Assembly (NCBI RefSeq): GCF_016741875.1
Contig: NZ_JAERRF010000017.1
Location: forward strand, 62,001-126,000
Origin: Streptomyces coffeae
GTDB lineage: Bacteria; Actinomycetota; Actinomycetes; Streptomycetales; Streptomycetaceae
Length of the DNA stretch: 64,000 nucleotides
Reading direction: 5' to 3'
Part shown: positions 1 to 7,677 of the stretch, in pieces
How the letters are laid out: each line of letters opens with the position of its first letter
How positions within the stretch are numbered: position 1 is the stretch's first letter
Notes under the pieces: generated by a model
Seen by the model: the letters and a program-made list of their open reading frames with translations, nothing else
Told to the model about the DNA's origin: nothing
Databases searched by the model: none
Program-made: the position numbers and the translations under genes

Positions 1-289
1 GATCCTCGCCAAGCGCGGCGCGGGCGCGGACCTGGACCACGTACGGCTGCTGGCCGAACAGCGCGGCGTACCGGTGGAGGAGGCCGACGATCTGCCCTAC
101 ACCTGCGTCGGGCTGATCCATCCGCGCTACACCCGCGGCGCCATCGGAGCGGACGGCAAAGCGGTCCACGTCACAGCCGATGACGGCGCGGTCGGCCACA
201 CTACGCCTGACAGCCACCTGGCTGAAAACAACCCAACAGACAAGAACGACGAGAACGTGGTCGAGAGAAGAACGGCGGACGCGCGATGA
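1..289 (+). CDS. C-terminal fragment of an unidentified protein (5' end outside window)
   Basis: An open frame enters from the left edge and stops with TGA inside the ATGA overlap with the HAD gene, so the two are probably co-transcribed and translationally coupled. The readable part contains VGLIHPRYTRGAIGADGKAV, followed by a polar tail. The pairing with a HAD phosphatase resembles the phosphoribosyltransferase/HAD biosynthetic modules associated with tellurium-resistance (ter) clusters in Streptomyces. The fragment could be the tail of such a protein, but this is only a context-based guess. Confidence 0.6.
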   Translation, partial: ILAKRGAGADLDHVRLLAEQRGVPVEEADDLPYTCVGLIHPRYTRGAIGADGKAVHVTADDGAVGHTTPDSHLAENNPTDKNDENVVERRTADAR

Positions 290-1146
290 GTGTTGTGGTG
301 GCGAGTGACCTCGATCGCACCCTGATCTATTCGGCGGCCGCGCTCGGCCTGGACATGCCGGACGCCGAGGCCCCGCGGCTGATGTGCGTCGAGGTGTACG
401 AGGGCAAGCCGCTGTCGTACATGACCGAGACCGCGGCCGGGCTGCTCGCCGAGCTGGCCCGCACCTCGGTCTTCGTACCGACCACGACCCGCACCCCCGA
501 GCAGTACCGCCGGGTCCGCCTCCCCGGCCCGCCGTCCCGCTTCGCGGTCTGCGCCAACGGCGGTCATCTGCTGATCGACGGCGAGTCCGACCCCGAGTGG
601 CACACGAGTGTGCGGGCCCGCCTCGACGGCGAATGCGCCCCGCTCGGCGAGATCACCGCCCACCTCAGCGCCACCGCCGACGCCGGCTGGCTGCTCAAGG
701 AGCGGGTGGCGGACGACCTGTTCGCCTATCTCGTGGTCGAACGGGACCAACTGCCCGCGGACTACGTCAAGGAGCTGACGGAGTGGGCGGAACCGCGCGG
801 CTGGACCGTCTCCCTCCAGGGCCGCAAGCTCTACGCCGTACCGAAGCCGCTCACCAAGAGCGCGGCGGTGGCCGAGATCAAGCGGCGTACCGGGGCGGAC
901 GAGGTACTCGCCGCCGGTGATTCGCTGCTGGACACCGATCTGCTGCTGGCCGCCGACCGCGGCTGGCGTCCGGGCCACGGCGAACTGGCCGATGCGGGCT
1001 GGTCCGCGCCGGAGGTGACCGCGCTCGAGGAGCGGGGCGTGGCGGCGGGCGAGGCCATCATCCGCGCCCTGTCCGAGCGTGCCTCGGTCACCTGGGCGCG
1101 GGCGCGCAGCGAGGTCATCCGCGCGGTTTCCCGCGGCCGGGGCTGA
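286..1146 (+). CDS. HAD-superfamily phosphatase
   Basis: This 286-residue cytoplasmic protein has HAD motif I near the N terminus (DLDRTL, residues 8-13), with the nucleophilic and acid-base aspartates, and motif IV near residue 209 (AAGDSLLDTDLL) with the magnesium-binding acidic residues. A lysine-rich stretch before motif IV (PLTKSAA) fits motif III. The layout resembles the sucrose-phosphate-phosphatase-like branch with a C2-type cap. It overlaps the upstream gene by ATGA. The substrate is unknown; the family hydrolyses phosphate esters. Confidence 0.85.
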   Translation: MSVVVASDLDRTLIYSAAALGLDMPDAEAPRLMCVEVYEGKPLSYMTETAAGLLAELARTSVFVPTTTRTPEQYRRVRLPGPPSRFAVCANGGHLLIDGESDPEWHTSVRARLDGECAPLGEITAHLSATADAGWLLKERVADDLFAYLVVERDQLPADYVKELTEWAEPRGWTVSLQGRKLYAVPKPLTKSAAVAEIKRRTGADEVLAAGDSLLDTDLLLAADRGWRPGHGELADAGWSAPEVTALEERGVAAGEAIIRALSERASVTWARARSEVIRAVSRGRG

Positions 1147-1210
1147 TCAGCCGGCACGAAGACGCAGTTCCGGGTCAGGCCGCCGAGGGCGGTCTGGACG
1201 CCGGACGGCC

Positions 1211-1333
1211 GCGTGTCTCGCGCAGCGCGCCGTCGAGAAGCACATCAACGCGATCTTCGGCAGGCTCGAACTCCCCGGCAGCTCGGGTTACAGTCGCCGG
1301 GTCCTGGCTGTACTGCGTTTTCTGGGCAGTTGA
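1211..1333 (+). pseudogene. Decayed C-terminal remnant of a LuxR-type response regulator
   Basis: The frame reads VEKHINAIFGRL followed by PGSSGYSRRVLAVLRFLGS and a stop. This matches the final helix-turn-helix and tail of NarL/LuxR-type DNA-binding domains in Streptomyces response regulators. Nothing upstream supplies a receiver domain or the rest of the HTH; 1147-1210 is short and follows the HAD stop. It is probably a deletion remnant and not expressed. Confidence 0.6.
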
Positions 1334-1355
1334 GCGAAGAAACGAAGGGGGACCC

Positions 1356-2018
1356 GTGGCCAAGAGCAAGAGCACTCCGATCACGTCCGAGCTGTATGAG
1401 TACATGCTGCGGCACAATCCGCAGCTCGACCCCGTGCAGCGTGAGCTCGTCGAGGTCACGCACGCCCGGCTGCCCGAGTACGCCGGAATGCAGTCGGCCG
1501 AGGAGCAGGGCCCGCTGCTGGCGTTCCTGGTCCGGCTGACCGGCGCCCGCCACATCGTCGAGGTCGGCACCTTCACGGGTTTCTCCGCGCTGGCCATGGC
1601 GCAGGCGCTGCCCGCCGACGGCAAGCTGATCGCCTGCGATGTCTCGGAGGAGTGGACCGCGTACGGGCGGGAGGCGTGGGCGAAGGCGGGTGTCGCCGAC
1701 CGTATCGACCTGCGGATCGCGCCCGCGCTGGAGACGCTGCGGGCGATGCCCGCCGAGCCGCATATCGACTTCGTCTACCTCGACGCGGACAAGGCGAGCT
1801 ATGTCGACTACTGGGAGGAGTTGGTGCCGCGGCTGAACCCCGGCGGGGTGATCGTCGCGGACAACGTCTTCTACAACGGGGACGTCACCGACCCGGCGAC
1901 GACCGGCGCGGGCGCCGCGATCCGGACGTTCAACGATCATGTGGCCGCGGACGACCGGATGGAAGCGATCATGCTGACGGTCGCGGACGGGCTCACTCTG
2001 GCCCGCCGCCGCGGCTGA
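1356..2018 (+). CDS. Class I SAM-dependent O-methyltransferase (caffeoyl-CoA OMT-like)
   Basis: This 220-residue protein of the Methyltransf_3 family has the SAM-binding motif VEVGTFTGFSALAMA near residue 68. The metal and substrate segment VYLDADKASYVDYWE lies near residue 142 and is followed by NPGGVIVADNVFYNGDV. These are signatures of cation-dependent catechol-type O-methyltransferases. The GTG start follows a GGGG ribosome-binding stretch. The 3' end overlaps the convergent DUF4383 gene by 26 bases. The acceptor molecule cannot be told from sequence. Confidence 0.9.
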   Translation: MAKSKSTPITSELYEYMLRHNPQLDPVQRELVEVTHARLPEYAGMQSAEEQGPLLAFLVRLTGARHIVEVGTFTGFSALAMAQALPADGKLIACDVSEEWTAYGREAWAKAGVADRIDLRIAPALETLRAMPAEPHIDFVYLDADKASYVDYWEELVPRLNPGGVIVADNVFYNGDVTDPATTGAGAAIRTFNDHVAADDRMEAIMLTVADGLTLARRRG

Positions 2019-2916
2019 ACCGGTCGCGCAGCCGCCGGTGCCGCCGGCGGCGCGGGGGCGGTTCCTGGGCGTCCGGCCGCTCCGGGGGCGGGGCTGCCTT
2101 CTCCCCTTCCCGGGGCGGGGCTGCCTTGCCGGGTTGATCGTGCTTGCCCCACTTACCCGGCGGTTGGCCGGAGCGCGAGCCGCCCCGGCCCTCGTCCTCG
2201 CCCTTCCCCCCGGGTTCACCGGGCCGGTCCAGCTTGCCCCACTTCCCGGGCGGCTGACCGGCCCGTTTGCCCGGCTCCTCGGACTCGGCCGACTCCGCCG
2301 TCCCCCCACCGGCGCGCTCCACGGCGCGGAGGCGGGCGGCGGCGGCCGCATGGGCCCGGTCCTCGCGTTCGGCCAGGTCGGGGTGGCGGGACCGCCAGTA
2401 CGGATTGTCGTGCGGCAGCTTGCTGCTGACGCGCCCGTACATGCCGAACCACATCAGCATCAGCCCGACCACAAAGCTGAACAGCACGTTCTGGAGGCGG
2501 AACGCCAGGAAGTTGAAGTCGGTCTCCAGCAGGGCGAGATTGACGAACCCGCTCAGCAGGAAGAGGACCCCGAGCACGATATTGAGCGTGGAGGCGAAAT
2601 TGCCGCCGATGACCATGCCGACGAACAGCAACAGCCCGATGGCGATGGACAGCACGCTCAGCGAGCCGTTGGTGTTGAGCCCGGCGACCGTGTTGTCACC
2701 GGTGGCAAAGAACCCGATCTTGTTGACCAGGCCGAGGATGCCGAAGGCGACCAGGACGAGCCCGGTGAGCCCGGCCCCCACGCGGTAGACCTGGCTCAGC
2801 CGGTGATCGACGGGCAGATGCTCGTCGAGTGTGGTGTGCCCACCGACCCGCTCGGGGAAATGCCGCGCGATTCCCGCGGGGTGTGCGCCGATGGGGGAGG
2901 GGCGGCCCGTAGCCAT
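1993..2916 (-). CDS. DUF4383 membrane protein with long charged tail
   Basis: Of 307 residues, the first 165 or so form an N-terminal cytoplasmic stretch and four hydrophobic helices (for example VYRVGAGLTGLVLVAFGILG and SLSVLSIAIGLLLFVGMVIG), typical of the actinobacterial DUF4383 family. The C-terminal 130 residues are hydrophilic and low in complexity. They contain two copies of QPPGKWGK and end in an Arg-rich run. An AAGGAGG ribosome-binding site lies 6 bases before the ATG. Function unknown; probably an inner-membrane protein with a cytoplasmic tail. Confidence 0.85.
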   Translation of the reverse strand: MATGRPSPIGAHPAGIARHFPERVGGHTTLDEHLPVDHRLSQVYRVGAGLTGLVLVAFGILGLVNKIGFFATGDNTVAGLNTNGSLSVLSIAIGLLLFVGMVIGGNFASTLNIVLGVLFLLSGFVNLALLETDFNFLAFRLQNVLFSFVVGLMLMWFGMYGRVSSKLPHDNPYWRSRHPDLAEREDRAHAAAAARLRAVERAGGGTAESAESEEPGKRAGQPPGKWGKLDRPGEPGGKGEDEGRGGSRSGQPPGKWGKHDQPGKAAPPREGEKAAPPPERPDAQEPPPRRRRHRRLRDRFSRGGGPE

Positions 2917-3042
2917 CTCCGGCCTCCTTCGCTTCGCCGGACCTCGGCATCGCCGTCGAGGCCGTACCCGCGGGGCCGTACCGCACCCACGCAGGTACGC
3001 AGGTACCTCCCAGCATCCGCCCCCCGCCGGATCCGCTCAACC

Positions 3043-3276
3043 TCAGCCGCAGCACCCACCCCCGCAGCACCCGCCACCGCCACCCTGCGGCCGGGGCGGC
3101 GCGGCGGCGGAGGCACCGGAGGAACCGGCGGTGCCGGTGACGGCCACGGTCGACAGCAGCTTCACGGTGTCGTCGTGCCCCTCGGGGCAGGACGCGGGTG
3201 CCGAGGACTCGGCCATGGGCCGGTTCAGCTCGAAGGTGGTGCCGCAGGAACGGCATCGGTACTCATAGCGAGGCAT
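3043..3276 (-). CDS. FmdB-type zinc-ribbon protein
   Basis: This 77-residue protein starts MPRYEYRCRSCGTTFEL, with the CxxC knuckle of the FmdB family (putative regulatory zinc ribbon). The second knuckle is altered to a single Cys-Pro pair (SCPEGHDD). The tail ends in a Gly-Cys cluster (GGGGGCCGGGCCG), common in Streptomyces members. It is probably a small cytoplasmic metal-binding protein. FmdB was linked to formamidase gene regulation, but the actinobacterial homologues have no proven role. Confidence 0.85.
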   Translation of the reverse strand: MPRYEYRCRSCGTTFELNRPMAESSAPASCPEGHDDTVKLLSTVAVTGTAGSSGASAAAPPRPQGGGGGCCGGGCCG

Positions 3277-3387
3277 GGCAGGAGCATAGCCAGCGAAGGC
3301 CAGGTCAGGGCGGTGAAGCGAACCATCGGGCCGGGGCGGCCCGGCCCCCGTCCCGCCCCCGCGGCTCGTCGCGGCGGCCCGGGGCGG

Positions 3388-4662
3388 TCAGTGCCCGGCC
3401 CCGGCCCCGCCCCCGCGCTCGTCGCGGATCTCCTGCACCACCCGGGCGACCGTCTGCCGTACCGCCTCGGTCTCGGACAGGAAGTGCCACCAGTCGGGGT
3501 GCCGCCCCTCGAGCCCCTCGACGGCGCGCTCCAGCCGCCCCACCGCGTCATCCAGCGGGCGCGCATGGCGCGGATCGGGGGTGCTGCGCCCGGCCATGGC
3601 CAGCCGCTGGGCGTCGCGGATGGCGAAGCGGGTGCGCTCGACCTCCTTCCGGTGGTCGAAGGACACCTCGTCGAGCCGCCGCAGCCGGTCGCCGGCGGCG
3701 GAGACGGCCTCGTCGGTGGTGTTCAGCAGCGCCCGCACGGTGGCGAGCAGCGCGGTGGCGTCCGGCCAGCGCTGCTCCTCGCGGGCCGTCTGCGCCTCCT
3801 TGAGCTTCTCCTCGGCCAGGGCGACATCTCGCCCGGCCTGCGCGGGAACGGGCTGGAGGTCCTGCCAGCAGGCGGCGCTGTAGCGGCGGCGCAACTCGCT
3901 GAGGACGGGCTCGACCCCGGCGGCCCGCGTGGTGATCGCCTGGGCACGGGTCCGCAGGGACACCAGCCTGCGGTCGATCTCGGCGGCCCGCTCCGGCAGC
4001 CGCTCGGCCTCGCCGCGGACGGCCTCCGCCGTGCGCAGCACATCGTCGGCGCGCCGGATGGTGTTCTGCACACCGTGCTGCCCGGCGCCTTGATTGAGCT
4101 TGGTCAGCTCGGGCGAGAGGGCGGCCAGCCGCGCCGCGAGATCGTCCGCCCGCAGACCGGAGGCCCGTACGGCGTCCAGCGCGTTGGTGGCGGCGAGCAG
4201 CGCCTGTCGCGCCCGCTCCACCGCGGGCGCCAGCCGCGCGAGCTGCGTCTCGGCCTGCTGCAACAGCGCTCCGAGCCCCTGCGCGAACCGGTCGAGATCG
4301 GCCTTGGTGCGCAGCAGCTCGTCCTTGGCCCGGGTCAGCTCCATCCGCGCACGGGCGGCGGTGGCCCCGTCGAGACCGTCACGGTCGAGATCATGGGCGT
4401 CGACAGCGGTGATGTAGTCATGGCTGACCTGGTCGATCCGCTGCCCGAGCGCGGCGAAGTCGGCCGCGGTCCGGCGGGCGGCGGGGGAGTCGTCCACCGC
4501 GGTGATCGTCTCTATCGAGATCCGCAGATCGCGCTGGGCGGTGTCCAGCTCATAGAACGCCGCCGCGGCAGCGTCCTTCGCCGCCTGGGCCTCGGCCCGC
4601 TGACTCTCTCCACGGCCCCCGAACCAACGCCGCCCGCCCCCGCCACCAGGTGTCGCCGCCAC
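3388..4662 (-). CDS. Coiled-coil protein of unknown function
   Basis: This 424-residue protein is Ala/Arg/Glu-rich, with long heptad-like helices from about residue 15 to the end, no signal peptide and no membrane segment. The GTG start at 4662 follows a purine-rich GGGAGAGGGAA. An ATG at 4698 would add 12 residues. No catalytic motif was recognised. It is probably a Streptomyces-conserved cytoplasmic coiled-coil protein; the family is not identified. It diverges from the tRNA-Val gene. Confidence 0.75.
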   Translation of the reverse strand: MAATPGGGGGRRWFGGRGESQRAEAQAAKDAAAAAFYELDTAQRDLRISIETITAVDDSPAARRTAADFAALGQRIDQVSHDYITAVDAHDLDRDGLDGATAARARMELTRAKDELLRTKADLDRFAQGLGALLQQAETQLARLAPAVERARQALLAATNALDAVRASGLRADDLAARLAALSPELTKLNQGAGQHGVQNTIRRADDVLRTAEAVRGEAERLPERAAEIDRRLVSLRTRAQAITTRAAGVEPVLSELRRRYSAACWQDLQPVPAQAGRDVALAEEKLKEAQTAREEQRWPDATALLATVRALLNTTDEAVSAAGDRLRRLDEVSFDHRKEVERTRFAIRDAQRLAMAGRSTPDPRHARPLDDAVGRLERAVEGLEGRHPDWWHFLSETEAVRQTVARVVQEIRDERGGGAGAGH

Positions 4663-4854
4663 TTCCCTCTCCCAATGGATCGCCCATGGGATCGCCATGG
4701 ATCGCCCGTAGGCCCGGATGTCATTCTCCCACCCGTCACTGACGTGCACAGCGGTCGGGCGGTTCGCGTGTGGCGGGTCTCGGTACGGCCGGTCCGGCCC
4801 GAACCGGGATTGCGGCCCCGGCCCGGGGACACTGTAGGCTGACCTTTCGCTCCC

Positions 4855-4926
4855 GGGCGCATAGCTCAGCGGTAGAGCGCTGCCCTTACAAGGCAGATGT
4901 CGGCGGTTCGAACCCGTCTGCGCCCA
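4855..4926 (+). tRNA. tRNA-Val(UAC), prophage integration target
   Basis: The gene folds as a standard cloverleaf. The acceptor stem GGGCGCA pairs with TGCGCCC, the anticodon stem CTGCC/GGCAG encloses CTTACAA with anticodon TAC, and the T-arm is GGCGGTTCGAACCCGTC. Length is 72 nt without an encoded CCA. The 5' part is host DNA. The 3' part, from the anticodon stem on, lies in the 44-bp attachment repeat, so the phage restores the gene on integration. Confidence 0.97.
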
Positions 4927-4928
4927 CC
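4885..4928. repeat. attL core (44-bp direct repeat with attR)
   Basis: Bases 4885-4928 are identical to 60018-60061. The repeat covers the anticodon loop, T-arm and 3' acceptor end of tRNA-Val plus two following bases. Identity ends sharply on both sides: base 4884 is C against T, and base 4929 is C against A. The integrase gene begins about 100 bp away. The exact crossover point within the core cannot be read from sequence. Confidence 0.95.
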
Positions 4929-4945
4929 CCGCCTGACCAGGCAAC

Positions 4946-4977
4946 GAGCCCCGTACCAAGATCGGTACGGGGCTCTT
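4946..4977 (+). terminator. Phage-borne terminator for tRNA-Val
   Basis: A perfect 12-bp stem (GAGCCCCGTACC, loop AAGATC, GGTACGGGGCTC) is followed by TT. It sits just inside the prophage, downstream of the rebuilt tRNA. The original tRNA terminator is now beyond attR at 60068. The hairpin may also end the leftward integrase transcript. Confidence 0.8.
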
Positions 4978-4989
4978 GTGCACCCGAAT

Positions 4990-5005
4990 GGGAGCGAAAC
5001 GGGAG
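4990..5005. repeat. Candidate integrase arm site pair (attL side)
   Basis: GGGAG occurs at 4990 and 5001, an 11-bp step, 62 bp inside the core. The same motif pair with the same step is found on the attR side at 59872 and 59883. Binding by integrase or an accessory factor is inferred only. Confidence 0.4.
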
Positions 5006-5025
5006 ATCAACTTCCCGGGAGACGC

Positions 5026-6366
5026 TCAGCTTGCGACGCGGAGGATCTGCCGACGACTGCGACGCCAACGCGCATCCAGAGCGTCCAGCCTCTCCTTACG
5101 CATCTGCGGCGTCACGTGCTCGTACACACCCTCGATGTCGCCGACCGCCCAGCCCTGAGCCTGGAATCGCAGCGCGCGGTCGATGCGGTCTTCCTTCATC
5201 CAGGTGTCGGCCGTGTGCCGGCCGCCCCGCATCGTGAACCCGGGCAGGATCGGCTCCCACTTCTCACGGCCAGCGCAGCCGCGTTTCCGCTCCAGAGCCG
5301 AGCGGCCGTCCGCGGCCGGGCGCAGCTGCTGGCGGGTGAAGTTGCCCCGGCGCCACCACTTCCCGGCCGGGGTCGAGAAGATGTACTCGTGCGGCCAATC
5401 GGCGAGGTGCTTTTCCAGCAGCCGCACCAGGAACGGCGGTAGGTCCACCTCGCGCGCCGACGTCCTGTTCTTCGGCGGCCCCAGGTAGAGCTTCACCTGT
5501 GACTTGGCCTCTTTCCGTCGGTTGGCCTTCCAGCCCTTTGCCCGGCACTCCTCCAGCCGCGCGTCCTCCGCAGCGTGCCACGCTTCGAGATCCTCGGCGT
5601 CCAGCTCGAACTCCACCTCATGGAGGGCGCCGACCTTCGGATCCACGCGCAACACCGTGCGCTCGAAGGGCCGCTGATGCAGCGTGTCCTGCCGCTTCAG
5701 CAGAACGTTGCTCCGGTGCAGCCCCGCCAGCTCGCCCCATCGCAGACCGGTGTAGGCCGTGGTTACCACCATCAGGCCGGCCACCCCGCCGAGCCGCTGG
5801 TACAGCTGGAAGATCTCCTCGGGCTGAGCCCAGACCTCTTCGTCGTCCTCAGCGTGCTCCACCGTGCCGTGCTGCTGGGTGATGTCGTGCTCGGCGCGCT
5901 CTGACTGCCGCCGCCGCCCGTACATCGGATTGGCCAGTAGATAGCCGGCGTCAGCCGCGCCGGTAAGGATCATGCTCAGCAGCGTGAGCGCTTGATTGAC
6001 CGTCGACTGTGCACAGGTCTGCTTGTTGCCCCACGCTCGGGCGACGAACACGTTGATCTCACACAGCGGCAGGTCGCCAAATCCGGGCAACAGATGCCGG
6101 GTGAGCAGACGTTTGCGCTTGATCACGGTCGCGGGGGCGACCTTCTGCGCCTCCATCCAGAGGGGTGCGAACTCCCTGAACGGCGTCCGGGCCCGCTTCG
6201 GATCCTGCCACCGACCCTGCCGGATCGCGGCTTCCTGCTCCTCACCCCACTCCTCCGCCTGCTTCTTCGTTCGAAACCCGGGCTCGCTGCCGAGCGAGCC
6301 ATCCGGGAGTTTGTACCGGGCACGCCAGGGATGCTTCCCCTTGCCGCGCCGCTCTGCGTACGCCAT
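5026..6366 (-). CDS. int: Tyrosine-family site-specific integrase
   Basis: This 446-residue recombinase catalyses insertion and, with a directionality factor, excision at the tRNA-Val site. Catalytic Arg209 lies in TGLRWGEL, box II Arg383 in RGGRHT, and the nucleophile Tyr415 in EGVYEHV. The usual HxxR histidine is replaced by Arg380, and the third conserved His/Trp position is GW (406). The N-terminal half holds an arm-binding region and a SAM-like core-binding domain. It is minus-strand and ends about 100 bp from attL, the usual placement. The upstream small gene may share its promoter. Confidence 0.95.
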   Translation of the reverse strand: MAYAERRGKGKHPWRARYKLPDGSLGSEPGFRTKKQAEEWGEEQEAAIRQGRWQDPKRARTPFREFAPLWMEAQKVAPATVIKRKRLLTRHLLPGFGDLPLCEINVFVARAWGNKQTCAQSTVNQALTLLSMILTGAADAGYLLANPMYGRRRQSERAEHDITQQHGTVEHAEDDEEVWAQPEEIFQLYQRLGGVAGLMVVTTAYTGLRWGELAGLHRSNVLLKRQDTLHQRPFERTVLRVDPKVGALHEVEFELDAEDLEAWHAAEDARLEECRAKGWKANRRKEAKSQVKLYLGPPKNRTSAREVDLPPFLVRLLEKHLADWPHEYIFSTPAGKWWRRGNFTRQQLRPAADGRSALERKRGCAGREKWEPILPGFTMRGGRHTADTWMKEDRIDRALRFQAQGWAVGDIEGVYEHVTPQMRKERLDALDARWRRSRRQILRVAS

Positions 6367-6445
6367 GAGTCACCTCACGTGCTGGTCGGGTACGGCACCC
6401 GACGCCCAATGACGGGCGAGGTGTGGGGGATGTGCCGGGATGAGA

Positions 6446-6649
6446 TCAGACGGCCCGAAGGTGAGCGTCGGCGACCGTACGTCGCCGCCAGTAGTAGACG
6501 GCCACGTTGCAGAGCTGCTCCATCATTCGAGCGGCACTCTCTGAAACTGTGTCCTCCTGAACCCAGATGACAAGACCGTCAGGCTGGTCATCCCAAATGG
6601 CAGTCACGCCGCCGGGCAGGCGAGGCACCCTCACCATGCGCACGAGCAT
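6446..6649 (-). CDS. Small hypothetical protein upstream of integrase
   Basis: This 67-residue protein contains IWDDQPDGLVIWVQEDTVSE, followed by a helical C-terminal half ending in Arg-rich YYWRRR. A GAGGGGG ribosome-binding site precedes the ATG by 7 bases, which supports the start. Its position between integrase and repressor suggests a role in integration control, but no excisionase signature was recognised. Confidence 0.6.
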   Translation of the reverse strand: MLVRMVRVPRLPGGVTAIWDDQPDGLVIWVQEDTVSESAARMMEQLCNVAVYYWRRRTVADAHLRAV

Positions 6650-6677
6650 GTAGCCGCCCCCTCATATCACCTGTCAC

Positions 6678-6695
6678 GGTGGCCCCCCTCACAGG
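6678..6695. repeat. 18-bp sequence repeated near both prophage ends (left copy)
   Basis: GGTGGCCCCCCTCACAGG is found here and exactly at 59768-59785. Here it lies within a hyphenated inverted repeat, ACCTGT (6669-6674) and ACAGGT (6691-6696), about 20 bp upstream of the small gene before integrase. It could be an operator or an accessory-factor site. Confidence 0.5.
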
Positions 6696-6762
6696 TACCA
6701 GCACCCTGCCACACCTGCGGGGGATATGTGGAGACTCCCGTCCGGAAAAGGTTGAGCCCGCT

Positions 6763-7272
6763 CTATGCCTCGTTCACGTTCGGCGGTTCATTCTCCGCGA
6801 TCCGACGCATGGCCCGCTGGACGCGTGTCCACTCCTCAATCTCCGCCCGCAACTGCTCTGGGTCCATCTCCGCAGCCGGGGCATCGCTCATATAGACGAC
6901 CACGAGTCGCGAGCTGGATCCGGGCTTGGTCAGGTCTACGACCTCACTGTCGAGGACCTGGCCGTCAGTCAGCTCCTTGATGACGCGGAGCGGCATGCCT
7001 TCGTACGGAGGGCGTGTCTGGGCGGGAGGGGCTGGCGGCTCGTCCCGGCCTTCGAGGGTGCGCATCGCGTGGCCGCTCGGCCAGCCGAGAGCACTCTCCA
7101 CTTTGCCTAGGGATGGGGGGATGCGGCCTCGGTCCTCGCCGGCCTCCAGGCTGCGGAGGGTCTGGCGCGCCACACCGGCAGCCTTCGCCAGGGCGGCCTG
7201 CGTCATCCCGAGCTCCTCGCGGGCGCTGCGGATCGCTCGCCCTAGGCGCGTCCAGTCGCGTCGGCTCTCCAT
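6763..7272 (-). CDS. XRE-family repressor, probable lysogeny regulator
   Basis: The 169-residue protein begins MESRRDWTRLGRAIRSAREE, and a Cro/cI-type helix-turn-helix follows (GMTQAALAKAAGVARQTLRSL, residues 23-43). The C-terminal 100 residues may mediate dimerisation; no LexA-type peptidase motif was seen. It is divergent from the early operon across a short control region holding a 15-bp palindrome directly upstream of its ATG. That arrangement is typical of a lysogeny switch. The in-frame upstream extension to 7368 lacks a convincing ribosome-binding site. Confidence 0.8.
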   Translation of the reverse strand: MESRRDWTRLGRAIRSAREELGMTQAALAKAAGVARQTLRSLEAGEDRGRIPPSLGKVESALGWPSGHAMRTLEGRDEPPAPPAQTRPPYEGMPLRVIKELTDGQVLDSEVVDLTKPGSSSRLVVVYMSDAPAAEMDPEQLRAEIEEWTRVQRAMRRIAENEPPNVNEA

Positions 7273-7287
7273 GGGCACATGATGCCC
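7273..7287. promoter_or_regulatory. Candidate repressor operator (15-bp palindrome)
   Basis: GGGCACATGATGCCC has perfect 5-bp arms (GGGCA/TGCCC) and touches the repressor start codon. The first nine bases, GGGCACATG, recur in inverse orientation at 7441-7449, overlapping the divergent early promoter. A shared operator for one regulator is the simplest reading. Confidence 0.55.
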
Positions 7288-7436
7288 CACGGCTAGGCAA
7301 CCCTGTACATCCCCTTCCGGCCTTTTGGCCTGCTGTTGGGCTTTGGCCGACTCCCTGATGGTTGCCACTCACGCCGTTCCGCGCCCTCTGGAGACCAGTA
7401 GTGGCCATCGAAAGGTCAACGAAGGCGCCCAGGGGC

Positions 7437-7465
7437 TTGCCATGTGCCCAATAAATGCCTAATGT
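7437..7465 (+). promoter_or_regulatory. Early promoter, probably giving a leaderless transcript
   Basis: TTGCCA (7437-7442) and TAATGT (7460-7465) are separated by 17 bp, a good sigma-70-type (HrdB-like) promoter. The expected transcription start, about 7471-7474, coincides with the ATG at 7474, and no ribosome-binding site precedes that ATG. A leaderless mRNA is inferred. Confidence 0.55.
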
Positions 7466-7473
7466 ATGGCTCA

Positions 7474-7677
7474 ATGAAGGCCAACGGAGTCGCGATCCGC
7501 GAACTGCGAAGGGTCAAGCTCGGCGGCCTGCGTGAACTCGAACGAAGGACGGGCCTCGATAGGGGCTACCTCTCCCGGCTCGAGCGCGGCAGACGCGGCG
7601 CGTCCCTCTCGACCCTGCTCCTCATCGCGAAAGCCCTAGACGTCCATCACCAAGCCATCACCAGGGAGGACCCGTGA
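7474..7677 (+). CDS. Small HTH regulator, first gene of the early operon
   Basis: The 67-residue protein MKANGVAIRELRRVKLGG... has an XRE-type helix-turn-helix (LRELERRTGLDRGYLSRLER). It is the kind of compact Cro-like regulator seen at the start of Streptomyces phage and integrative-element operons. The ATG at 7474 coincides with the predicted transcription start of the promoter at 7437-7465. It overlaps the next gene. The role is inferred: a Cro-like counterpart of the divergent repressor. Confidence 0.75.
   Translation: MKANGVAIRELRRVKLGGLRELERRTGLDRGYLSRLERGRRGASLSTLLLIAKALDVHHQAITREDP

Noticed and set aside
2038..4842. A 934-codon plus-strand open frame
   Set aside because: It runs antisense to the DUF4383, FmdB and coiled-coil genes and has low-complexity GC-driven sequence; the minus genes have clear domains and starts.
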